A DNA stretch of 56,177 nt from Oscillospiraceae bacterium (GTDB taxonomy: Bacteria > Bacillota > Clostridia > Oscillospirales > CAG-272), in contig SVRQ01000013.1 of the NCBI GenBank assembly GCA_015064725.1, positions 1-56,177 of the forward strand. The letters run 5' to 3'. Shown here one piece after another: positions 18,036-25,257 of the stretch. The notes below the pieces were generated by a model, which did not search any database, was not told the DNA's origin, and worked only from the letters and a program-made list of their open reading frames with translations. Numbering within the stretch: the first letter of the stretch is position 1; each line of letters opens with the position of its first letter. A program made the position numbers and the translations under genes.

Positions 18036-18605
18036 TTATTTAACGATTTCGCCGTAAACAACGCCGGAAGCGGCAGCGGCATTTGCTTCGTCCGTGTCGA
18101 TGTGCATAGCGGGAGCGAACTTATCGCTTACGCGAACAACAACGTCGCCGAAAACGAGAGCGCGGGGTGTGGAAAGCTTAACACAAACGATCTCTTTGTC
18201 TTCAACGCCGAGGTCTTTTGCAGCTTCGGGCGTGAGGTGGATGTGTCTCTGAGCAGCGATAACGCCTTCTGCGATATCAATGCTGCCGCAAGGACCAACG
18301 AGTGTGCAAGCACCGGAACCTGCTATATCGCCGGATTCACGGATGGGGGCTGTAACACCGATGCTTCTTGCGTCTGTGAGAGAAACTTCTACCTGGGAAG
18401 CTTTTCTTGCAGGGCCGAGAACGGACATCTTGAGCTCGCCCTTTGTGCCTTTAACAGTTACTTTTTCTTCGCAAGCAAACTGACCGGGCTGGGAGAGTTC
18501 TTTCTTCACGGTAAGCTTGTGGCCTTCACCGAAAAGAACATTGATGTGTTCTTCGGAAAGATGAATGTGTCTTGCAGATGTTTCAACAAGAATTTTGTTT
18601 TCCAT
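18036..18605 (-). CDS. pduL: PduL-type phosphate acyltransferase
   Basis: A 189-residue enzyme that exchanges CoA and phosphate on short acyl groups. The two metal-binding motifs of the family are present: SARHIHLSEEHI (H13, H15) and AAQRHIHLTPEAA (H121, H123), with the conserved Gln-Pro-Gly-Gln-Phe-Ala segment and GACTLVGPCGSID between them. There is no N-terminal encapsulation peptide, so it should work in the cytoplasm as a housekeeping phosphotransacetylase, which is common in Clostridia that lack Pta. The Shine-Dalgarno sequence is weak (GTGAG). It heads the operon with the scaffold and GGGtGRT genes, and its transcript begins with a structured leader of about 175 nt. Confidence 0.9.
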   Translation of the reverse strand: MENKILVETSARHIHLSEEHINVLFGEGHKLTVKKELSQPGQFACEEKVTVKGTKGELKMSVLGPARKASQVEVSLTDARSIGVTAPIRESGDIAGSGACTLVGPCGSIDIAEGVIAAQRHIHLTPEAAKDLGVEDKEIVCVKLSTPRALVFGDVVVRVSDKFAPAMHIDTDEANAAAASGVVYGEIVK

Positions 18606-18621
18606 TGTTTTTTCTCACTTT

Positions 18622-18651
18622 CCCGACGGCGGTAGCCGTCGTTTTTTTGTA
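18622..18651 (+). terminator. Hairpin followed by T-run on the plus strand, within the pduL leader region
   Basis: GACGGC / GCCGTC around GGTA, then GTTTTTTT on the plus strand (about 18624-18648). No plus-strand gene ends here. On the minus strand it forms a hairpin without a U-run just before the pduL start. It may stop antisense transcription or be part of the leader fold. Confidence 0.45.
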
Positions 18652-18663
18652 GCATAGAAATTT

Positions 18664-18778
18664 GTATAGTATCGCCGCACGCCCCGTTCCGACGTTTTTC
18701 GCGCGGGAAGCGGGCGCACAGGGCTTTGACACAGCCTGTTTCTGAGGGGAGAACGGGTATGCCATACTTCTTCTATTA
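18664..18778 (-). ncRNA. Structured 5' leader (or small RNA) upstream of pduL, class unknown
   Basis: On the minus strand, AGTAT (18768-18764) and GCATACCCGTTC (18762-18751) pair with GAACGGGGCGTGC (18689-18677) and ATACT (18672-18668), closing a long interrupted stem around about 60 nt. Inside, ACAGGC can pair with GCCTGT-like sequence (ACAGGC ... GCCCTGT) and GCGC with GCGC. The promoter at 18787-18815 would start transcription just before it. I could not match it to a known riboswitch, 6S or SRP RNA. Confidence 0.5.
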
Positions 18779-18786
18779 TACTTTAT

Positions 18787-18815
18787 ATTATAGTATATTT
18801 TTATTGCTTTGTAAA
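18787..18815 (-). promoter_or_regulatory. Promoter of the pduL-scaffold-GGGtGRT operon
   Basis: On the minus strand TTTACA (18810-18815), 17-nt spacer, TATAAT (18787-18792); a second TATAAT follows about 12 nt downstream. Confidence 0.7.
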
Positions 18816-18880
18816 TGATTAAGAGAGAAATTTTTTGTAAAAAATAGAGTTAAAGTTTGCAAAACGGGGTAGGATTTTAT

Positions 18881-19573
18881 ATGAGTGAAAAAGAAAACAC
18901 GGAAAAACAGGGCGCGTGCGAAACGGAAGAGGAGATAGTGCGCTTTGGCAGCACTGCGCGCGAGGGCTCGGACGGGATATACTGCATCACGGTGATAGGG
19001 CAGATAGAGGGGCATTACACTCTGGGGCAGGGAAATAAAGCGACAAAATACGAGCATCTTTTGCCGCTTATCGTAAACGCGCAGGAGAACGAGGACGTAA
19101 AGGGCTTGCTCGTGATAATAAACACGGTCGGGGGGGACGTGGAGGCGGGGCTTGCCATAGCGGAGCTGCTCTCCACGATGAGCAAGCCTACGGTGTCGCT
19201 CGTTGTCGGCGGAGGGCATTCCATCGGTGTGCCGATAGCGGTATCGTGCAGGCGTTCTTTTATCGTGCCGAGCGCGACGATGACTCTGCATCCCGTGCGC
19301 ATAACGGGAACGGTGCTCGGGGTTTGGCAATCATTCGATTATCTTTCGCGTATGCAGAAGCGAATTACGGATTTTGTGGTATCTCATTCCTCGGTAACGC
19401 AGGAAAACTTTGAAAGGCTTCTTTGCAATACGGAGGATATGACGAACGACGTCGGAACCATAATAGACGGCAAAAGAGCCGTGGAGCTTGGCATTATAGA
19501 TGAGCTTGGCGGTCTTTCGCCTGCGCTTTCCTCCCTTCGGGAAATGATAAGCGAGGGGGCGGAAAAAGCGTGA
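18881..19573 (+). CDS. ClpP-family TepA-like serine protease
   Basis: A 230-residue protein of the ClpP/crotonase-type S14 family, closest in pattern to TepA (translocation-enhancing protein). Readable motifs are ITVIGQIEGH, LLVIINTVGGDVEAGLAIAELL, SLVVGGGHSIGVPIAVSC (the GGGHS region carries the nucleophile Ser) and the later segment SATMTLHPVRITG, whose His is the likely second triad member, then GTIIDGKRAVELGIIDELGG. The start at 18881 has AGGA 6 nt upstream; an in-frame TTG at 18857 lacks a site. The next gene begins by a GTGA overlap. TepA proteins are cytoplasmic and linked to protein export or peptide clearance, but precise function is unsettled. Confidence 0.85.
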   Translation: MSEKENTEKQGACETEEEIVRFGSTAREGSDGIYCITVIGQIEGHYTLGQGNKATKYEHLLPLIVNAQENEDVKGLLVIINTVGGDVEAGLAIAELLSTMSKPTVSLVVGGGHSIGVPIAVSCRRSFIVPSATMTLHPVRITGTVLGVWQSFDYLSRMQKRITDFVVSHSSVTQENFERLLCNTEDMTNDVGTIIDGKRAVELGIIDELGGLSPALSSLREMISEGAEKA

Positions 19574-20076
19574 ACGTGGAAAAAGCGATGGTCGGAAGCG
19601 CGGGAAAGAGGGGCACGCGCACAGAGCTTGCGCCGATAAAAAGAAGAACGAAAAAGAAGAAAAAAAGCTTGTTTTTTTGCCGCTTTTGCGGAAAGCTTTG
19701 TGCTTGGCATGAGTTGGAGCTGGAGTTTCTTGCCGGCGGCGTGGGATATGGGCTTATAGAGGTGCTTTGGCGGGGCAGAACGCATTGGTCGATGCTTCTT
19801 GCCGGCGGAGCGAGCCTTATCTGCATATGCGGCGTGAACAAGGCGATGCCGAAAAAGCACATCCTCATACGCGCGGCGGTGTGCGCGGCGGCTATAACGG
19901 CGATAGAGTTTGCCATAGGAATGATAGTTAACAAGGTGCTGTGTCTCGGCGTTTGGAACTACGAAAAAATGTTCGGCAACGTCTTGGGGCAGATATGCCC
20001 GCTTTACTCCTTCTTTTGGTTCTTGCTGTGCATACCCGTACTTGCCGTTTTAAAAAAAGCAAGATCAAAAAGTTAA
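19570..20076 (+). CDS. Putative ABC-transporter permease-like membrane protein (CmpB family)
   Basis: A 168-residue protein. A Lys/Arg-rich N-terminus (RRTKKKKKS) precedes four membrane segments: EFLAGGVGYGLIEVLW, WSMLLAGGASLICICG, IRAAVCAAAITAIEFAIGMIV and the characteristic QICPLYSFFWFLLCIPVLAVL. The motif VWNYEKMFGNVLGQICPLYS is typical of the small membrane family annotated as putative ABC transporter permease (CmpB-like). It starts at GTG, overlapping the TGA stop of the TepA-like gene by 4 nt, so the two are translationally coupled. No ATPase partner is nearby, and the true role is unknown. Confidence 0.75.
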   Translation: MNVEKAMVGSAGKRGTRTELAPIKRRTKKKKKSLFFCRFCGKLCAWHELELEFLAGGVGYGLIEVLWRGRTHWSMLLAGGASLICICGVNKAMPKKHILIRAAVCAAAITAIEFAIGMIVNKVLCLGVWNYEKMFGNVLGQICPLYSFFWFLLCIPVLAVLKKARSKS

Positions 20077-20077
20077 G

Positions 20078-20106
20078 TTGCAAAATTTTTCTTTTCGTGG
20101 TAACAT
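20078..20106 (+). promoter_or_regulatory. Promoter of ispE
   Basis: TTGCAA (20078-20083), 17-nt spacer, TAACAT (20101-20106). A hairpin GCACAC..GTGTGC (about 20188-20205) lies in the leader. Confidence 0.5.
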
Positions 20107-20227
20107 ATATATTAACAGAATGATTTATGCGTGCGCTTTTTTCACAAGGAAGCCCGCATACGGATATTATATAACACGGAAAAAAGCACACTCTTTGTGT
20201 GCGCTTACATATTTTTACGGAGTACAT

Positions 20228-21130
20228 ATGGAAAATATCAAAAAAATAACTTTCAAAGCCCCTGCAAAAATAAATCTTTACCTTGGCGTGGTATGCCGCC
20301 GCGAGGACGGATACCACGATATTGAATCCGTTATGCAGACCATAGACCTTTGCGACAGGGTAAGTGTGACCGTTTGCGAAGAGAGCGGGGAAGAACGCAT
20401 TTCCGTTGCCTGCGAAGCTCTCCCGAATTTGCCGGCGGAAAAAAATATCGCTTTTCGCGCCGCCCGTGCATTCCTTTCGTATAACGGTATAGAAAAATAT
20501 AATATATCGATAGAGATAGATAAAAAGATCCCCTCGGAGGCGGGGCTTGGCGGCGGTTCTTCGGATGCGGCGGCAACGCTTCGCGCGCTTGACAAGCTTT
20601 ACGGAACAAAGCTTTCTTCGCAGGTGCTTTATGAGCTTGGCAAAAGCGTCGGTGCGGACGTTCCTTTCCTGCTTCGCCGCGGCACGGCGCTTGTGGAAGG
20701 TATCGGAGAAATTATGAGCGACTGTACCCCCGCGCCGTTTGCAACGGTGCTCGTTGCGTTCCCCAAAGGCGAAAAGATCTCCACAAAGGAGGCTTATGCG
20801 AATATAGACGGCGCGAACGCTTTTTCTTCGCACGCCGATTTTGAAAAAATGAAAGAGGCTATGAGAAGCTGCGATATAGACAAGATCGCCTCTGCCGCAA
20901 AGAATATTTTCGAGGACGTTATTCCCCAAAACTCCGTCGTTTTCAAAATAAAAGAAGCTATGAATAAAAACGGCGCCGCCTTCTCCCTTATGAGCGGAAG
21001 CGGCAGCGCGGTTTTTGGAATGTTCAAGGATGCGCGGGATGCAAAACGCGCACGCGAGGTTCTTTCCGATATTTCCGAAACGTTTATTTCCGGAATGTTC
21101 ACGCGGGACGAAAACTACATTGAAAACTGA
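20228..21130 (+). CDS. ispE: 4-diphosphocytidyl-2-C-methyl-D-erythritol kinase
   Basis: A 300-residue GHMP kinase of the non-mevalonate isoprenoid pathway; it phosphorylates CDP-methylerythritol. Motifs are APAKINLYLGVVCRREDGYH (K14 catalytic region), the ATP loop IPSEAGLGGGSSDAAATL (about 102-118), GADVPFLL and the C-terminal MSGSGSAVFGMF. The start at 20228 follows GGAG by 5 nt; upstream in-frame codons do not fit the family. The 3' end overlaps the last codons of a convergent small gene by 16 nt. It is a single-gene unit with its own promoter. Confidence 0.96.
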   Translation: MENIKKITFKAPAKINLYLGVVCRREDGYHDIESVMQTIDLCDRVSVTVCEESGEERISVACEALPNLPAEKNIAFRAARAFLSYNGIEKYNISIEIDKKIPSEAGLGGGSSDAAATLRALDKLYGTKLSSQVLYELGKSVGADVPFLLRRGTALVEGIGEIMSDCTPAPFATVLVAFPKGEKISTKEAYANIDGANAFSSHADFEKMKEAMRSCDIDKIASAAKNIFEDVIPQNSVVFKIKEAMNKNGAAFSLMSGSGSAVFGMFKDARDAKRAREVLSDISETFISGMFTRDENYIEN

Positions 21131-21393
21131 ACGCAGAGGAATGCGAGGAAGACGGTAAGCGCGAATATCCCCGCGCCTATAAGAAAGCAGAGGAGTGCGT
21201 GCGGCAAAGCCTTTTTGCCTTTGCCGATGCGTTCGTCGCATTCGCGCAGGATGCGTTCTGCCTCCTCTGATATTTTTTCCTCGCTTTCTTTTTCGTATAT
21301 ATCGCTTTTTAAAATAAAATACGCTTCGCTTATCATATCGGAATCGACGTTTCGAATTATCATAAGGTTCTTTTTGTGTTCATACACGGTCAT
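21115..21393 (-). CDS. Small membrane protein of unknown function
   Basis: A 92-residue protein. Residues 1-60 are hydrophilic and helical (ISEAYFILKSDIYEKESEEK, ILRECDERIGKGKK), followed by one or two membrane segments at the C-terminus (ALLCFLIGAGIFALTVFLAFLCVQF). GGAGG lies 6 nt before the start at 21393. It is convergent with ispE, whose stop it overlaps by 16 nt. I do not recognise the family; the good ribosome binding site, sensible composition and position support a real gene. Confidence 0.65.
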   Translation of the reverse strand: MTVYEHKKNLMIIRNVDSDMISEAYFILKSDIYEKESEEKISEEAERILRECDERIGKGKKALPHALLCFLIGAGIFALTVFLAFLCVQFSM

Positions 21394-21519
21394 AATTTAC
21401 CTCCGAATTTATTTACGCAAATATTATTTACCGCTTGACATTCTGTATATTCGTCTATTTCCCAAAAAACGGGCATATATTTTTGTCACAATTTGCGAAC
21501 GATAAGAAAGAAAAAACTA

Positions 21520-21548
21520 TTGCTTAAAATGGCAAAAAGCGGTATAAT
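21520..21548 (+). promoter_or_regulatory. Promoter of the RNase J gene
   Basis: TTGCTT (21520-21525), 17-nt spacer, TATAAT (21543-21548), giving a leader of about 325 nt. Confidence 0.7.
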
Positions 21549-21556
21549 AATATTGT

Positions 21557-21863
21557 CAGGCCGTGTAAGGCTTTTATTTAGTCAATAATTTGAAATTTAT
21601 ATATATTCGTTACGATATTTTCCGAAAGGGTTGCGGGGAATATCGTAACAGGGCGAAAGTCCGAAAAACCATATAATATTTGACGAGGCGAAAGCGAAAA
21701 GGGCTTTCTGCGCTTGCCATACATAATTTCAGATTGTTTGCCGTGCAAAAAAGCACGGAGATAATTTTTTGCGCCCTTTTTTCCGTAATCAGTTGAATTT
21801 TCGGGGAAAAGAGCGTATCGAAAAACATTAAGGAAAGGAGTCTTCGCGTTTTTTCGCGGAGAA
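21557..21863 (+). ncRNA. Long structured 5' leader of the RNase J gene
   Basis: The non-coding stretch 21394-21880 is mostly this leader. It has a 15-bp hairpin (21609-21623 with 21635-21649: GTTACGATATTTTCC and GGGGAATATCGTAAC). Then come a GGGC/GTCC mini-hairpin, GAGGCGAAAGC..GCTTTC, and mutually exclusive options near 21740-21785: CCGTGC/GCACGG versus GCAAAAAA/TTTTTTGC, and AAAAGGGC with GCCCTTTT. An 8-bp hairpin TCTTCGCG/CGCGGAGA at 21841-21862 separates AAAGGAG from the next start codon. No known riboswitch consensus was recognised. Confidence 0.5.
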
Positions 21864-21864
21864 A

Positions 21865-21936
21865 ATGTTGTTATTCAAGAATGTCAAAAGCAAAGCTGAA
21901 GAAACTTCGCGTCATTCCTCTTGGCGGCCTTGGTGA
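21865..21936 (+). CDS. Possible 23-codon leader ORF overlapping the RNase J start
   Basis: ATG at 21865 opens a 23-residue frame (MLLFKNVKSKAEETSRH...) ending at TGA 21934-21936, out of frame with RNase J and covering its start. A strong AAAGGAG lies upstream but is separated from this ATG by the 8-bp hairpin; folding of the hairpin would bring the site to within a few nt. Whether it is translated is unknown. Confidence 0.25.
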   Translation: MLLFKNVKSKAEETSRHSSWRPW

Positions 21937-23551
21937 GATAGGTAAGAACATCACGGCGCTGGAATACGGCGACAATATAATCGTTATTGACTGCGGACTT
22001 GGCTTTCCGAACGATGATATGCTCGGTATAGACCTTGTAGTTCCCGATGTAACGTATCTTCAAAATAATATACAAAAGGTAAAGGGTATAGTGCTTACCC
22101 ACGGTCACGAGGACCATATAGGTGCGCTTCCGTACGTGCTTAAAAAGCTGCCCGTTCCCGTTTACGGAACAAGGCTCACGCTTGGCATCATACTTAATAA
22201 ATTGGAGGAGCATACGTTCGAGGTCGCGCCCGAGCTCAACTGCGTAAGCGCGGGCGACAAGATAAAGCTTGGCGTTTTCGAGATAGAGTTTATCCGCGTG
22301 AACCATTCCATTGCGGATTCCGTGTGCCTTGCGATAAAAACTCCCGTCGGTATGGTAGTCCATTCGGGCGACTTTAAGATAGACGCAACACCCGTTGACG
22401 GAGAGATGATAGACCTTACGCGCCTTGGTGAGATAGGCAGAGCAGGGGTTAAGCTTCTTATGTGCGAATCCACGAACGTGGAGCGCGAGGGATATACACA
22501 TTCCGAGCGCAGGGTAGGCGAGTCCTTTGAAAAATATTTTGAGGAATATAAGCAGAAGCGCATAATAATCTCCACTTTCTCCTCCAACGTACACCGCGTG
22601 CAGCAGGTCATCGACCTTGCGGTGCGCTACGGCAGAAAGGTCGCCGTGACGGGCAGAAGTATGATCAACGTCATAGGCGCTGCCAAGGAGCTTGATTATA
22701 TGAACGTGCCGGACGGCACTCTTATAGATATTGCGGATATAAAGAGATACCCCCCTTCCAAAATAGTAATCGTTTCCACGGGAAGCCAGGGAGAGCCTAT
22801 GAGTGCGCTCTACCGTATGGCGTTCAATATGCACGATAAGGTGGACGTTTCCACGGAGGACGTTGTTATCATAAGCGCCTCTGCCATCCCCGGCAACGAA
22901 AAACTTGTTGGCAATATTATAAACGAGCTTTACAAAAAAGGCGTAACGGTGCTTTCGGATTCTGTGGCAGAGGTCCACGTTTCGGGCCACGCGTGCAGAG
23001 AGGAGCTTAAAATATTCCACGCGCTTACAAAGCCGGAGTATTTTATGCCCGTTCACGGCGAGGCAAGACACCTCCATGTTCATAAGGAGCTTGCGGAGCA
23101 TATGGGTATGCCCGCTTCCAACATTTTCGTGGGCGATATAGGCAAGGTGCTTGAAATAGATGCAAAGGGTGCGTATTTTTCGGGAACCGTGCCTGCGGGC
23201 ATCGTTCTTGTTGACGGTTACGGCGTTGGCGACGTCGGCAACGTGGTGCTGCGCGACAGAAAGATACTTTCTTCCGACGGTATGATAACTATAGTTGCGG
23301 TGATCGACCCTGCATACAGCGAGATAGTAACGGGGCCGGAGGTAATTTCCCGCGGTTTTGTTTATGCGAAGGAATCCGAAGCGCTTATCGACAGCATAAA
23401 GACCATTGCGCGCGACACGATAGAGATATGCTTCGACCGCGGCAACGATTGGAGCCAGATGAAGTTCAAGATCAAAGACGAAGTTGCAAAGTTTGTAAAC
23501 CAGCAGACAAAGCGCAAGCCGATGATAGTTCCAATAATAATGGAGATATAA
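21881..23551 (+). CDS. rnj: Ribonuclease J
   Basis: A 556-residue beta-CASP metallo-beta-lactamase nuclease, normal length for RNase J, which degrades and matures RNA in the cytoplasm. Motifs: VIPLGGLGEIGKN at the N-terminus, the metal site LTHGHEDHIGALP (H74, H76, D78, H79), VVHSGDFKID, the beta-CASP region STFSSNVHRVQQ and STGSQGEPMSAL, SGHACREEL and FMPVHGEARHL, and a C-terminal dimerisation domain ending VNQQTKRKPMIVPIIMEI. The start at 21881 is fixed by homology at the N-terminus but has almost no Shine-Dalgarno sequence; a short overlapping ORF begins 16 nt before it. A strong terminator follows directly. Control through the long leader is likely. Confidence 0.96.
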   Translation: MSKAKLKKLRVIPLGGLGEIGKNITALEYGDNIIVIDCGLGFPNDDMLGIDLVVPDVTYLQNNIQKVKGIVLTHGHEDHIGALPYVLKKLPVPVYGTRLTLGIILNKLEEHTFEVAPELNCVSAGDKIKLGVFEIEFIRVNHSIADSVCLAIKTPVGMVVHSGDFKIDATPVDGEMIDLTRLGEIGRAGVKLLMCESTNVEREGYTHSERRVGESFEKYFEEYKQKRIIISTFSSNVHRVQQVIDLAVRYGRKVAVTGRSMINVIGAAKELDYMNVPDGTLIDIADIKRYPPSKIVIVSTGSQGEPMSALYRMAFNMHDKVDVSTEDVVIISASAIPGNEKLVGNIINELYKKGVTVLSDSVAEVHVSGHACREELKIFHALTKPEYFMPVHGEARHLHVHKELAEHMGMPASNIFVGDIGKVLEIDAKGAYFSGTVPAGIVLVDGYGVGDVGNVVLRDRKILSSDGMITIVAVIDPAYSEIVTGPEVISRGFVYAKESEALIDSIKTIARDTIEICFDRGNDWSQMKFKIKDEVAKFVNQQTKRKPMIVPIIMEI

Positions 23552-23552
23552 G

Positions 23553-23582
23553 AAAAAGAGCAGGTTTTCGCCTGCTCTTTTT
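23553..23582 (+). terminator. Terminator of rnj
   Basis: Stem AAAAAGAGCAGG (23553-23564), loop TTTTCG, CCTGCTCTTTTT (23571-23582), directly after the stop codon. Confidence 0.9.
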
Positions 23583-23594
23583 GAATTTTGCAAG

Positions 23595-23650
23595 CCTTCC
23601 CCCGCGATAGCGAGATTGGGGAAGGGGGACCGCCGCGGCGGTGGATGAGG
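23595..23650. repeat. GC-rich palindromic intergenic repeat
   Basis: CCTTCCCC ... GGGGAAGG hairpin followed by the palindrome CCGCCGCGGCGG and GGATGAGG. It resembles dispersed intergenic units of gut Clostridia; only one copy is seen here. Confidence 0.5.
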
Positions 23651-23714
23651 TAATAAACTCCCCATCTGTTACTTTGAAGGCACGACCGGTCGGAGAAGCA
23701 TTTTTTTGTGTATC

Positions 23715-24296
23715 TTAAAAATCGTTATCCGCGCCTTTTTTATCAAGCAAAAGATTAAGCCCGAGCAGAAAAACGATAAAGCATACGGCAGAGCCCGTGG
23801 AAAGATTCATTATCTTTATCGCTTTTTCCGCCATTCCGTCGAATGATACGAGCATTGAACGCTGTAAAGAGAATATGGATACAAAGGCATCCGCAAAGGC
23901 TATGTTCCGCAGCGCAACGAGCTTTGCGGGCTTGATTTTCCTTGCCCTTATCAGGTTTACCGTTGCTATCGTTATTTTCGCAAAAGCATACACGGCAACG
24001 GCAAGCATAAATATCAAATCAAATGCAGTTCCCCTTTCCTCCGTAAATGAAAGGATCACCGTGCCGACAAGAGGAAGGGATAACGCTATCAACATAATGC
24101 CTGTAAATCGGATAGCGAAGCGTTTTTTGACGTTGGGGCGAAGCACGGTAAAACGAACTGCGCTTAATATTGCATAATAAATGCCTATTGTAAACAGCTA
24201 CACGGAGCGTGTTGAAACTCCGAAAATGATGTGATAAGAGCTGAATACGATATTGCATATTAAGCTGACGGATGCAAATTTCAGTATTCTATCCAT
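23715..24296 (-). pseudogene. Multi-pass membrane protein gene interrupted by an in-frame TAG
   Basis: The reading frame runs for 194 codons from an ATG at 24296, with GGGAG about 10 nt upstream inside the TetR gene, to 23715. It is open except for codon 33, which is TAG (24198-24200). Before it: MDRILKFASVSLICNIVFSS, YHIIFGVSTRSV; after it: LFTIGIYYAILSAVRF, TVLRPNVKKRFA and four more membrane segments. Both sides read as one membrane protein with an N-terminal helix, and a Trp (TGG) would fit at the stop, so a single G-to-A change is likely. A 143-residue remainder could start at GTG 24146. It overlaps the TetR gene by 16 nt. Its function is unknown. Confidence 0.7.
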
Positions 24297-24883
24297 TTAT
24301 GTCTTTCTCCCATAACGCAAGCATCGATAATATTTATTATGAGGTTGATGTCTTCTTCACAATTGTTTTTCAGCCATTCCATCACAATGGCAAATATGCC
24401 TGTCAAATAAAATTTGATAACGTATGGGCGTTCTTTTTCGGGTATGCAAAAGCGTGCGAGTATCGGCTCAAAGATATATTTAAACATTTTGCCGTAAACT
24501 TCGTCCATATTCATCACTTCAAAGTGCTTGACGGCAAGCTTAAAAATACGGCTGTTTTCTTTTATGAACGTAAGATAGGGAAGTAAGTATTCGTGCGTTA
24601 TGAAGATAAGCTCGTTACGCTCGCTGTTCTCCAATTTGCGTACCACGCTTCTTTTATCGACGTCATAATAAGAAAAATGCTTATCAAGAATATACTGCGT
24701 TGTTTCCTTTAATAAGTCCGAGATATTTTCGTAATGTAGATAAAACGTGGAACGGTTGACCCCCGCGGCATCGCATATCTCCTTTACGGTGATATATTCA
24801 ATATCTTTCTTTTCAAGGAGCGAAATGAGGGCTTCGTCCATCTTAACAGCCGTATTAAAATATTTGCTTTCGTTTTTATTCAT
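24281..24883 (-). CDS. TetR/AcrR-family transcriptional regulator
   Basis: A 200-residue regulator. The N-terminal HTH is clear: AVKMDEALISLLEKKDIEYI, TVKEICDAAGVNRSTFYLHYENISDLL. The C-terminal ligand-binding half is helical (HEYLLPYLTFIKENSRIFKL, YVIKFYLTGIFAIVMEWLKNN), of the DhaS-like TetR_C type by pattern. The gene lies 20 nt after a small membrane protein gene and overlaps the next membrane protein gene by 16 nt, so three genes form one operon. It likely represses its own operon; no operator was identified. The downstream gene is interrupted, so the unit may be decaying. Confidence 0.9.
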   Translation of the reverse strand: MNKNESKYFNTAVKMDEALISLLEKKDIEYITVKEICDAAGVNRSTFYLHYENISDLLKETTQYILDKHFSYYDVDKRSVVRKLENSERNELIFITHEYLLPYLTFIKENSRIFKLAVKHFEVMNMDEVYGKMFKYIFEPILARFCIPEKERPYVIKFYLTGIFAIVMEWLKNNCEEDINLIINIIDACVMGERHKWIEY

Positions 24884-24903
24884 CGGACGCTCCCGTAAAA
24901 ATA

Positions 24904-25257
24904 TTATTTTTCTTCGCTGATCTCTTTTGCAAGCTGTACGATCTCAAATGCGTATTTTTTTTTGCCGCGCTCAAGCATTTTTTTGTATATGGGATAATTT
25001 ATTCCGCAGCAGGTAAAGCCTATGATGCCGATAACTATGCCAAGTATTGTAAGCGGAAGCGTTCCTCCTATCACCTGCATAGAAAGGCACATCCCAAGAC
25101 CTGCTATAAGGGAAGAAATTATTCCGAAGGTGTAGGTGAATATAGCCGAGGGGCGTTTTGCCTTTGCATCGAGCTTGCGAAGTGCGATTATTTTGGAATT
25201 GCCCGAGGGGGCGTACTCCTTTGCGATTGATTCTGCGTAAATTTTATCTGTGTTCAT
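24904..25257 (-). CDS. Small two-helix membrane protein
   Basis: A 117-residue protein. A hydrophilic N-terminus (KIYAESIAKEYAPSGNSKII, ALRKLDAKAKRPS) is followed by two membrane segments (AIFTYTFGIISSLIAGLGMC and LPLTILGIVIGIIGFTCCGI) and a basic C-terminal helix (YKKMLERGKKKYAFEIVQLA). GGAG lies 8 nt before the start at 25257; a longer frame to 25320 has no support. It heads the three-gene operon with the TetR regulator. Similar short proteins occur in many Clostridia under uninformative names; the function is unknown. Confidence 0.75.
   Translation of the reverse strand: MNTDKIYAESIAKEYAPSGNSKIIALRKLDAKAKRPSAIFTYTFGIISSLIAGLGMCLSMQVIGGTLPLTILGIVIGIIGFTCCGINYPIYKKMLERGKKKYAFEIVQLAKEISEEK

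Noticed and set aside
18664-18778. SRP RNA or 6S RNA at the pduL leader
   Set aside because: The conserved SRP tetraloop region and the 6S central-bubble layout are not present, although a closing stem exists.
21557-21863. Known riboswitch (c-di-GMP, c-di-AMP, T-box, SAM) in the RNase J leader
   Set aside because: None of the conserved core sequences I remember for these classes could be found.
21884-23665. A 593-codon minus-strand frame opposite RNase J
   Set aside because: Shadow of a strongly conserved gene; no promoter, ribosome binding site or family motif.
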